From contig DATGSF010000087.1 of assembly GCA_035302865.1 (NCBI GenBank), forward strand, positions 1-9,750: a stretch of DNA of 9,750 bases. The letters run 5' to 3'. Source of the stretch: DATGSF01 sp035302865. Lineage in GTDB: Bacteria > Bacteroidota > Bacteroidia > Chitinophagales > Chitinophagaceae. This document shows positions 1 through 6,311 of this stretch, in pieces; the stretch's first letter is position 1, and the number at the start of each line of letters is the position of its first letter. Below the pieces are notes generated by a model that worked only from the letters and a program-made list of their open reading frames with translations, ran no database searches and was not told the DNA's origin. A program made the position numbers and the translations under genes.

Positions 1-228
1 AAAAAAAAACAATATTTTTTAAATAATGTATGGAAATAATAATAATAACTCATCTATTATGATGATAATAATTCTTTTCCTAATGCATATATGAAGCTTC
101 GCTAAAAAACTCTTTTAAATATGTTTAAAAATAATAATTCCATTGTTTATTCAATAAAAGAAATTAAAAAAGGAAAATGAATAGAAAATAATTTCTTACT
201 TTTACCTTTAAAAATAGCTTGTTATATT
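1..228. other. AT-rich non-coding leader upstream of fabI
   Basis: All three forward frames meet stops within the first 40 bases, and I see no convincing gene. The stretch holds a poly-A run (1-9), AAT/ATG-type triplet repeats (about 36-72) and an AT-only 7-bp inverted repeat (113-119 with 124-130). No SD-like sequence precedes the fabI ATG, as is usual in Bacteroidota. The nearest resemblance to the Bacteroidota -7 element (TAnnTTTG) is TACCTTTA at 203-210, but no TTTG lies at the right distance upstream, so I do not call a promoter. Confidence 0.6.
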
Positions 229-1050
229 ATGAGTAATCAATTACTAAAAGGAAAAAAAGGAATTATATTTGGTGCATTAGATGAAAAATCTATTGCCTGG
301 AAAGTTGCATTAAAAGCCGTAGAACAAGGTGCAGAAATTGTATTATCAAATGCACCTGTTGCATTAAGAATGGGGCAAGTTGCAGAATTAGCTAAATTGT
401 GCAATAATGCTCCTTTAATAGCAGCTGACGCAACTAGTGTGGAAGATTTAGAAAGTCTTTTTACAGATACTATGGAGCATTTTGGAGGTAAAATTGATTT
501 TGTTTTGCATTCTATTGGAATGTCTCCTAATGTACGTAAAAATATTCCTTACACCAAAACTAATTATAGAAATTTCGAGAAAACCTTAGATGTATCCGCA
601 TTGTCTTTTCATAAAGTAATGCAAATTGCATATAATATGGATGCAATAAATGATTGGGGGTCGATAGTAGCTTTAACTTATATAGCTGCACAAAGAAGCT
701 TTCCAGAATATAATGATATGGCGGATGCTAAAGCTTTATTAGAAAGTATAGCTCGTAGTTTTGGTCAATTTTATGGTAAAGAGAAAAAAGTACGTGTAAA
801 CACTATTTCTCAGTCCCCTACCATTACTACTGCAGGTTCAGGGGTTTCAGGATTTAATGCATTTTTCAATTATGCAGATAGTATGTCTCCATTAGGAAAT
901 GCTGATTCAGAATCATGCGCAGATTATTGTATTGCTTTATTTAGTGATTTAACTAGAATGGTTACTATGCAAAATTTATACCATGATGGCGGATTTGCGT
1001 CTGTAGGTATTAGTGCTGCTATTATCGAAAATTTTTCAAATGAAGAATAA
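229..1050 (+). CDS. fabI: Enoyl-[acyl-carrier-protein] reductase (NADH), FabI
   Basis: FabI reduces the trans-2 double bond of enoyl-ACP with NAD(P)H, the last step of each round of type II fatty-acid synthesis in the cytoplasm. The 273-residue protein is a single Rossmann-fold short-chain reductase of normal length for the family. The glycine-rich dinucleotide loop is GIIFGALDEKSIAW (11-24), the HSIG motif is at 94-97, and the catalytic set is Tyr151, Tyr161 and Lys168, with the diagnostic Y-x6-K spacing of FabI. The C-terminal DGGF (253-256) matches the family's substrate-loop end. The ALDEKSIAWK loop and SNAPVALRMG (40-49) are typical of the Bacteroidota branch rather than the E. coli one. 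The ATG gives the expected short N-terminus before the first beta strand. porQ starts 19 bases after the stop, so the two are probably co-transcribed. This is the triclosan-target family; Gly97 aligns with E. coli Gly93. Confidence 0.96.
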   Translation: MSNQLLKGKKGIIFGALDEKSIAWKVALKAVEQGAEIVLSNAPVALRMGQVAELAKLCNNAPLIAADATSVEDLESLFTDTMEHFGGKIDFVLHSIGMSPNVRKNIPYTKTNYRNFEKTLDVSALSFHKVMQIAYNMDAINDWGSIVALTYIAAQRSFPEYNDMADAKALLESIARSFGQFYGKEKKVRVNTISQSPTITTAGSGVSGFNAFFNYADSMSPLGNADSESCADYCIALFSDLTRMVTMQNLYHDGGFASVGISAAIIENFSNEE

Positions 1051-1069
1051 TAAATTATATTTTTAATAA

Positions 1070-2167
1070 ATGAAAAAGCATTTTATCCTATTTTGTGGAA
1101 TACTAGGCTTTAGTTTAATAAATTTTAAACATAATGCTAAGCTTTTTGCTCAAGTTACTGGAGGGCAAAATGCTTTTTCGTATTTGCAATTGAATCCTGG
1201 AACGCATAATAATGGCTTAGGTGGTATAGTTCCAAGTTTTGTAGATAAAAAGCTAGAATTTGTAAGACAAAATCCAGCTCTACTTGAACTAAAGCATCAT
1301 AATGATTTCCTTTTGTCTTACAGTCAATGGTCTTCTATTAAACATATGAATTTACAATATGCTTATACAATTCCAAATTGGGAAACTAATTTTAGTTTTG
1401 GCTTACAATATCTTGATTATGGCACCATGAGCTATACCAATATATTTGGAGAGGATTTAGGACAAATTAAAGCACAAGATTATGCAATTTATTTAAGTTC
1501 CTCAAAAGTATATAAAGAAAATTGGTCCTATGGAAGCACCTTAAAATTTGCAGTGTCAAATTTAGGCACACAAACCTCTGTAGCAGGGTTATTAGATGTG
1601 GGCATAAACTATCGTAGTCATGATTCTTTATGGCAAATAGCTTTAGTTGCAAAAAACATGGGCGTACAATTAAAAAAATACTACAAAGATCAAGATTATG
1701 AACCATTACCTTTTGATTTGCAAATTGGAATTGCCAAACGCCTAGCGAATATACCTTTGACATTAATGATGTCTGCACATCACCTTTACAAATGGGATAT
1801 CAGATATAATAATCCATTAGATCAAGTTCAAAACCTCTTTGAAGATGAAGAGGAGAAGGAAAGCAGTTATTTTGCAGATAAATTATTTCGACATATTAAT
1901 TTCGGAGCACAAATTCATCTAGCGAAAAGAGTATACTTAAATATTGGCTACAGTCATCTGAGAAGATCTGAACTGGCCTTTGATAAAAACAAGGGCTTAT
2001 CAGGATTCAATTTTGGAATTCAAGCAAGACTTTATAAATTTCATATAGGATATAGTTTAATTACTCACTCCATTGCAGGTCCAATACATGAACTTGGGGT
2101 TCAATTAAAATTAAGTGATTACTTTTCTCTTGGTTCCAAAACGGAAACTTGGCATTGGAAGCAATAA
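1070..2167 (+). CDS. porQ: Type IX secretion system protein PorQ
   Basis: PorQ is an outer-membrane beta-barrel protein. In Porphyromonas gingivalis it works with PorU, PorV and PorZ in the complex that processes T9SS cargo and attaches it to the cell surface. Here a signal peptide (hydrophobic 5-17) probably ends at LFA27|Q28. The mature N-terminus, TGGQNAFSYLQL (30-41), is the usual PorQ opening. Other recognised segments are the LGG at 50-52, KNMGVQLKKY (195-204), EPLPFDLQIGIAKRL (211-225), HHLYKWDIRY (237-246), FRHINFGAQI (273-282), GYSHLRR (293-299) and GFNFGI (312-317). Alternating aromatic strands fit a barrel related to the PorV/FadL-like group. The 365-residue length is normal. It sits 19 bases after fabI and 30 bases before the deoxyhypusine-synthase-like gene. 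No other T9SS gene is in the window, which is common because por genes are scattered. Identification is by recognised motifs, not by a database search. Confidence 0.9.
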   Translation: MKKHFILFCGILGFSLINFKHNAKLFAQVTGGQNAFSYLQLNPGTHNNGLGGIVPSFVDKKLEFVRQNPALLELKHHNDFLLSYSQWSSIKHMNLQYAYTIPNWETNFSFGLQYLDYGTMSYTNIFGEDLGQIKAQDYAIYLSSSKVYKENWSYGSTLKFAVSNLGTQTSVAGLLDVGINYRSHDSLWQIALVAKNMGVQLKKYYKDQDYEPLPFDLQIGIAKRLANIPLTLMMSAHHLYKWDIRYNNPLDQVQNLFEDEEEKESSYFADKLFRHINFGAQIHLAKRVYLNIGYSHLRRSELAFDKNKGLSGFNFGIQARLYKFHIGYSLITHSIAGPIHELGVQLKLSDYFSLGSKTETWHWKQ

Positions 2168-2197
2168 TAAATTAATTTAAATTTAAAAACGAATAGA

Positions 2198-3175
2198 ATG
2201 AATAAAAAAGGTCCAATATCACAATTTATCACCCATCATTACAGACATTTTAATGCTGCGGCTTTAGTGGATGCTGCTAAAGGTTATGAAAAACATTTAG
2301 AAGAGGGAGGCAAAATGCTAATATCTTTAGCAGGTGCAATGAGTACAGCAGAATTGGGGATTTCCTTAGCAGAAATGATTCGCCAAGATAAAGTTCATAT
2401 GATTTCTTGTACAGGTGCAAACTTAGAAGAAGATTTAATGAATTTAGTTGCTAATTCACATTACAAAAGAGTACCCAATTACAGAGATTTAACTCCTCAA
2501 GACGAGTGGGATTTAGTACAAAATCATTATAATAGAGTAACTGATACTTGTATTCCAGAAGAAGAGGCATTTAGAAAACTGCAACATCATTTAGAAAAAG
2601 TATGGAAAAAAGCAGAAGCCGAAGAAAAACGATTTTTTCCACATGAATATTTATATCAAATATTATTAAGTGGAGATTTAGAAGCAGATTATGATATAGA
2701 TCCCAAAAATTCTTGGATGCTAGCTGCTGCAGAAAAAAATATTCCAATAGTTGTTCCAGGATGGGAAGATAGTACTTGTGGTAATATATTTGCAAGCTAT
2801 GTTATCAAAGGAGAATTAAAAGCAAGCACAGTTAAATCTGGTATTGAGTATATGGTAGCTTTAACCGACATTTACCGAGATATTAGTAAAGGTCGCGGTG
2901 TGGGCTTCTTCCAAATTGGTGGCGGAATTGCTGGTGATTTTCCTATTTGTGTCGTACCTATGATGTATCAAGATTTAGAATGGGAAGATGTTCCTTATTG
3001 GCAATATTTTTGTCAAATTTCTGACTCAACCACTAGTTACGGCTCTTATTCAGGGGCAATTCCTAATGAAAAAATAACTTGGGGTAAATTAGATGTAGAT
3101 ACACCATCTTATGTAATTGAAAGTGACGCAACTATAGTAGCTCCATTAATATTTGCCTATCTATTAGGTTGGTAA
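2198..3175 (+). CDS. Deoxyhypusine synthase family protein (probable polyamine-type aminobutyl transferase)
   Basis: The 325-residue protein has the deoxyhypusine synthase (DHS) fold throughout. It shows the NAD-site motif CTGANLEEDL (71-80, human-like G-x-x-EEDL), the PGWEDSTCGNIF segment (187-198), GGGIAGDFPICVVP (241-254) and WGK with the catalytic lysine at 297 (human Lys329), followed by SDATIVAPL (309-317). In eukaryotes and archaea DHS moves an aminobutyl group from spermidine to a lysine of eIF5A. Bacteria lack eIF5A, and some bacterial relatives are thought to make homospermidine or a related polyamine, so the real acceptor here is unknown. Compared with the human enzyme from memory, Glu323 (here Glu291), Trp327 (Trp295) and Asp238 (Asp191) are kept. 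Asp243 is Asn196, Asp316 is Tyr284 and His288 is Asp247. The product is expected to be cytoplasmic, as no signal peptide is visible. It is the last gene before an intrinsic terminator and probably shares a transcript with fabI and porQ. Family membership is secure, the reaction is not. Confidence 0.9.
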   Translation: MNKKGPISQFITHHYRHFNAAALVDAAKGYEKHLEEGGKMLISLAGAMSTAELGISLAEMIRQDKVHMISCTGANLEEDLMNLVANSHYKRVPNYRDLTPQDEWDLVQNHYNRVTDTCIPEEEAFRKLQHHLEKVWKKAEAEEKRFFPHEYLYQILLSGDLEADYDIDPKNSWMLAAAEKNIPIVVPGWEDSTCGNIFASYVIKGELKASTVKSGIEYMVALTDIYRDISKGRGVGFFQIGGGIAGDFPICVVPMMYQDLEWEDVPYWQYFCQISDSTTSYGSYSGAIPNEKITWGKLDVDTPSYVIESDATIVAPLIFAYLLGW

Positions 3176-3202
3176 TCAGCTATAATATCCAATAAAAATT
3201 AC

Positions 3203-3236
3203 AAATTGCGAATAGATTTTTTTATTCGCAATTTTT
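3203..3236 (+). terminator. Intrinsic terminator after the fabI-porQ-DHS-like cluster
   Basis: A perfect 12-bp stem (AAATTGCGAATA at 3203-3214 pairing with TATTCGCAATTT at 3223-3234) encloses an 8-base, T-rich loop. It is followed by a T run (3232-3236, partly inside the stem) and more AT-rich sequence. It begins 27 bases after the stop codon at 3175. The outer A-tract could let it act in both directions, but the genes on either side both point rightwards. It separates the first cluster from the metal-efflux locus. Confidence 0.85.
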
Positions 3237-3274
3237 AATTTAGTTTTGATTGTATGTTTAAGTAGAATTAAAAA

Positions 3275-3667
3275 ATGCGTAAAATTTTCAGCAAAGCATT
3301 ATTGTTTATATTGATGATTCAAATACTAAATATTAGTATTTATAATAGTCATTTTTATAACTTTACGCTTGAAGAGATTGCACAAAATAAACACATTGCA
3401 GATAACCCCATTGATTCATTTGCAGAATTAATTCTTGAAGAATTTGTGGGAATAGATAACGCTATTCCTGAACAAGAGCGACAAAGTGATCATCAGTCAG
3501 CTGTACTTAAAAATAATATTTTAAGTCCACAACATAATGCACATTATTTTCCCGAATTAAAATTTGCAAATATTGATTTTTCTGAAAATATTGTATTTAT
3601 TGAATGGAAAAATCATTACAAATTTGATTATTTTTCTAAAATAATCCAGCCTCCCATTTTAAGTTAA
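3275..3667 (+). CDS. Small membrane-anchored or secreted protein ahead of metal-efflux operon, function unknown
   Basis: I do not recognise this 130-residue protein. It begins MRKIFSK and has one hydrophobic stretch (about 8-24), which could be a signal peptide or an N-terminal anchor, so the rest would lie in the periplasm or outside. The remaining part is hydrophilic, with an acidic segment around 48-67 (SFAELILEEFVGIDNAIPEQ), no cysteine, and histidines at 26, 40, 73, 87, 90 and 114. His87 and His90 form an H-x-x-H pair. The C-terminus is aromatic-rich and ends IIQPPILS. Bacteroidota metal-efflux operons often start with small secreted histidine- or cysteine-containing proteins, and the position here, 174 bases before the outer-membrane channel gene, suggests a similar accessory or metal-sensing role. 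That is inference from context only. It appears to be a real gene: codon use matches its neighbours and it has its own leader after the terminator. Confidence 0.7.
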   Translation: MRKIFSKALLFILMIQILNISIYNSHFYNFTLEEIAQNKHIADNPIDSFAELILEEFVGIDNAIPEQERQSDHQSAVLKNNILSPQHNAHYFPELKFANIDFSENIVFIEWKNHYKFDYFSKIIQPPILS

Positions 3668-3841
3668 GACTTGGCACTCTGACATACACTAATAATAAAT
3701 TACTATAAAAATAGCAATAATTTTATTTTATAGAGATTTTATTTAATTAATCGTGTTACAAGCTCAAATAACTGTTATCTCTCTTTTAGGCTATTCCTAT
3801 TAGATCTAAAAGAAGCATTCCATTATTTAATTTATTTAATT
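3668..3841 (+). other. AT-rich intergenic spacer with two weak inverted repeats
   Basis: This 174-base spacer lies between the small protein and the pump genes. It holds CTATAAAA (3703-3710) pairing with TTTTATAG (3726-3733) around a 15-base loop, and TCTTTTAG (3782-3789) pairing with CTAAAAGA (3806-3813) around a 16-base loop. Both stems are 8 bp and mostly A/T. The first could slow or end transcription after the small gene. The second lies 29 bases before the ATG at 3842 and could be a regulator site or mRNA structure. Neither is strong enough to name, and in DNA this AT-rich such repeats also occur by chance. No Bacteroidota -33/-7 promoter pair is visible. Confidence 0.3.
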
Positions 3842-5182
3842 ATGTATTACACAAAGAAAAACGCTATGTGTAAAAACAGGATATCCATATATTTATGGTT
3901 ACTGATTTTTATATGCTTTAATAGTTTGCATATTAAAATATATGCACAAAATTCCTCAGTTGATACTTTGATTATTGGGGTAAAAGAAATTGAAGAATTA
4001 TTTTTAAAAAACAATCTATCTTTAATTGCAGAACATTTTGAAATAGAAAAAGCAGAAGCAGCTATTATTCAAGCTAAGCTTTGGCCTAATCCTGAAATAG
4101 GAATTGATGAAGTACAATTATTTACACCTAAAGATACCGATGAAATCCCTGGTTTGTGGACTAGTAATTTTTGGAAAAACAGGACTTTTTCTCTAGAAGT
4201 TGAACAAAGTATACCAATTAATGGTGAACGAAAGCATCAAGTTGCTTTTCAAAAGTTAGAAAAAGAAAATAAAGAATTAAAATTCAAAAAAGTTTTATTA
4301 GAATTAAAAAAAGAGCTACATATTTTGATTGCGGAATGGAATTATAATTATTTATTATATCAAGACATTCAAATGCATTTGAATAAAATAACCGCATTAA
4401 AAAGCAGGCAATATCTACAATATAAATCTGGTGAAATTTCAAAAGTTGAGTATTTCAGAATTGAAGCACTCTATCATACTGTATTAAAAGAAGCAAAAGA
4501 TATTAAAGTCAATTTAATTAGTTTAGAAAATGATTTAAAAGAAATATTAGTCATCCCATTTACAACACCTATAAAATTAAAAGATGAAAAAAAATGGCTA
4601 TACGAAGCTAATCAATTTGAATTGCTTGATTTAGACTCTTATTACAAAAATACAAATCAAGAATCCATACATTTTTTGCAGTTAGAAAAGCAATATAGTT
4701 TGCATAAACAACAGATTAAAATAGAAGAAAGTAGAGGAAGAATACCAGATCTAAAATTGAAAGGCATGTATGATCGTGGATCTGGAACGCATATAAATTT
4801 TTTCGGCTTGGGTCTAGCTTTAGATTTACCTGTATTTGATAGAAATCAAGGAAATAGAAAAATTGCTTATTGGGAGCTAGAAAAACATAAAGTGCTCCAA
4901 AAACAATTTTACATAGAATGGGAAAAAGATATAACGAATGTTTATAGTAAACTAATAGAGAATAAAAATCTCCTGGATACTATATATCATTCGGGAGTGC
5001 AAGAAGTAGAGGAACTGATGCAATCTTTGCATGAAAATTTGAATTTAAAGCATATTAGTTTAATAGAATTCTTAGATTATTTTGAAGCATTTAAAGACAG
5101 TAAAGAAAACTATTATTCTTTATTATTAGAAATTTATACGGATTATCAAAATTTGAAATACCTAATTAGTCAAGAAAATTAA
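3842..5182 (+). CDS. TolC/CzcC-like outer-membrane channel of RND metal-efflux pump
   Basis: This is the outer-membrane efflux protein of a tripartite RND pump. It would form the trimeric channel that carries the substrate from the periplasm out of the cell. The 446-residue protein starts with a signal peptide (hydrophobic core about 14-27, likely cleavage after YAQ36). Family landmarks are LWPNPEIGI (80-88) and EQSIPINGERK (121-131), which correspond to the A-x-L-x-PNP and Q-x-I-x-x-G-K/R motifs of CzcC/CusC. Long charged amphipathic helices follow (about 130-220 and 330-440), with the second repeat strand region near GLGLALDLPVFDRNQGN. There is no lipobox, unlike E. coli CusC: Cys25 is preceded by bulky residues. 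An internal ATG at 3866 (Met9) would give a more typical signal peptide with KNR before the core and may be the true start; neither site has an SD sequence. The adaptor gene starts 9 bases after the stop. Which metal it serves cannot be read from this subunit. Confidence 0.92.
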   Translation: MYYTKKNAMCKNRISIYLWLLIFICFNSLHIKIYAQNSSVDTLIIGVKEIEELFLKNNLSLIAEHFEIEKAEAAIIQAKLWPNPEIGIDEVQLFTPKDTDEIPGLWTSNFWKNRTFSLEVEQSIPINGERKHQVAFQKLEKENKELKFKKVLLELKKELHILIAEWNYNYLLYQDIQMHLNKITALKSRQYLQYKSGEISKVEYFRIEALYHTVLKEAKDIKVNLISLENDLKEILVIPFTTPIKLKDEKKWLYEANQFELLDLDSYYKNTNQESIHFLQLEKQYSLHKQQIKIEESRGRIPDLKLKGMYDRGSGTHINFFGLGLALDLPVFDRNQGNRKIAYWELEKHKVLQKQFYIEWEKDITNVYSKLIENKNLLDTIYHSGVQEVEELMQSLHENLNLKHISLIEFLDYFEAFKDSKENYYSLLLEIYTDYQNLKYLISQEN

Positions 5183-5191
5183 AATTTTAAA

Positions 5192-6295
5192 ATGAAAAAT
5201 AAAATCAAAATAGAAACCTTAGCATTCTTAATTCTTTTTTTTGGTTTTTTAGGATGCAAAAATGAAGAACAAATTATTGAAAAAGAAGCTTGTTTATTGC
5301 AAGAGGAGTTTGCTAATAATTTATCTTTTGGAAATTTAATAGAAACTCATAGTAAAGTCGAATTAGATTTAACAGGTCATGTTAGCTATGACGAGGAGGA
5401 GTTGTACACATTTCAGAGTTTGGTAACTGGAATTGTTGAGAAAACTTATTTTAAATTAGGAGATTATGTTGAGAAAGACGATATATTATTAGAAATAAGA
5501 AGCTCTGCCATGGGTGAATACCGTCATTCTTTATCTATGGCTCAAGCAGATATTGATTTGGCTATTAGAAATTTAGAGTCAGTACAAAAAATGCATGAAA
5601 ACGGCTTTGCTTCAGATAGAGAATTATTGGAAGCTGAGCGAGAGCTTAAAAACTCTCGATTGAGTTATCAACAAATACAAGAAACAATTCATTTACATGG
5701 AGGTCAAATAGAAAAAGGGTTGTTAGTGATAAAAGCTCCCAAATCAGGGTATATTATTCATAAAAATATAACAAGAGGTAGTGCAATAGCTGAAGGCAAT
5801 GAGGATATTTTTTCTATTTCTAACCTAAACAAAATATGGATTAAAGTTAATATCTATCCAACTCAAGTGGGATTAATTAAACATGGAGAGGAAGTTGAAA
5901 TATCTACTTCTGCTTATCCTAAGGAACGATTTACAGGTAGGATTGAACGAATTTCTCAAATTTTCGATCCTGAAGAAAAGGTAATGAAAGCCATTATTGA
6001 ATTAGACAATCCCGATTTAAAATTAAAACCTGATATGATGGTTAATGTACATTTTTTAATGGATACAGATGAGAAAGCATTAGCAATACCTATTGATCAT
6101 GTACTTTTTGATAAGGATGCATACCATTTTGTTCAAGCTATAGAAAACTGTGATGCAAGAATAGTAACTTTTCAACCGATAGGAAAGGACAAAAAATATT
6201 ACTATTTCCACCCTTCTAATATTGATGTAAAAGAAGGAGATAGATTTATAGAAAAAAACAATTTATTAATTTATAACGAGTTATTATCTCGTTAG
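5192..6295 (+). CDS. RND efflux periplasmic adaptor lipoprotein (membrane fusion protein, CzcB/CusB-like)
   Basis: The adaptor bridges the inner-membrane permease and the outer-membrane channel. The N-terminus has a lipoprotein signal with lipobox GFLGC, so Cys22 should be lipidated and the protein periplasmic. Domain order is: first half of the barrel-sandwich (lipoyl-like) domain at about 70-103, including SLVTGIVEKTYFKLGDYVEK; an alpha-helical hairpin at about 107-167; the second half-motif VIKAPKSGYIIHKNITRGSAI (179-199); the beta-barrel domain at about 213-290; and a membrane-proximal domain to the end. The 367-residue length is usual for this group. The segment after the lipidated cysteine lacks the methionine cluster that CusB uses to bind Cu(I), and there is no histidine-rich tail. 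It contains Cys34 and Cys320, which I cannot assign a role. The gene lies between the channel gene (9 bases) and the permease gene (16 bases), the classic C-B-A order of czc/cus-type operons. Confidence 0.92.
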   Translation: MKNKIKIETLAFLILFFGFLGCKNEEQIIEKEACLLQEEFANNLSFGNLIETHSKVELDLTGHVSYDEEELYTFQSLVTGIVEKTYFKLGDYVEKDDILLEIRSSAMGEYRHSLSMAQADIDLAIRNLESVQKMHENGFASDRELLEAERELKNSRLSYQQIQETIHLHGGQIEKGLLVIKAPKSGYIIHKNITRGSAIAEGNEDIFSISNLNKIWIKVNIYPTQVGLIKHGEEVEISTSAYPKERFTGRIERISQIFDPEEKVMKAIIELDNPDLKLKPDMMVNVHFLMDTDEKALAIPIDHVLFDKDAYHFVQAIENCDARIVTFQPIGKDKKYYYFHPSNIDVKEGDRFIEKNNLLIYNELLSR

Positions 6296-6311
6296 AAAAA
6301 TAGAAGTTAAG

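Noticed and set aside
1..53. Minus-strand ATG at 53 with a frame open to the left edge
   Set aside because: The predicted residues are low-complexity (runs of Tyr and Phe from AAT repeats and poly-A), so it is probably chance.
36..72. AAT/ATG triplet repeats as a functional repeat or phase-variation tract
   Set aside because: Short, imperfect and in AT-rich spacer DNA far from any start codon; expected by composition.
203..210. TACCTTTA as a Bacteroidota -7 promoter element before fabI
   Set aside because: No TTTG at the expected distance upstream, and the implied leader would be only about a dozen bases. Similar TATGTTTA words at 120-127 and 3253-3260 also lack a partner.
1467..1778. 103-codon open frame on the minus strand inside porQ
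   Set aside because: It lies wholly antisense to a well-supported gene, and its Leu/Phe/His-rich product looks like the shadow of AT-rich coding DNA.
2571..2795. 74-codon minus-strand frame inside the DHS-like gene
   Set aside because: Antisense shadow of a secure gene, with low-complexity Leu/Tyr-rich product and no leader of its own.
3914..3916. Cys25 of the outer-membrane channel as a lipidation site
   Set aside because: The preceding residues (IFI) do not fit a lipobox; a normal signal-peptidase I site near residue 36 is more likely.
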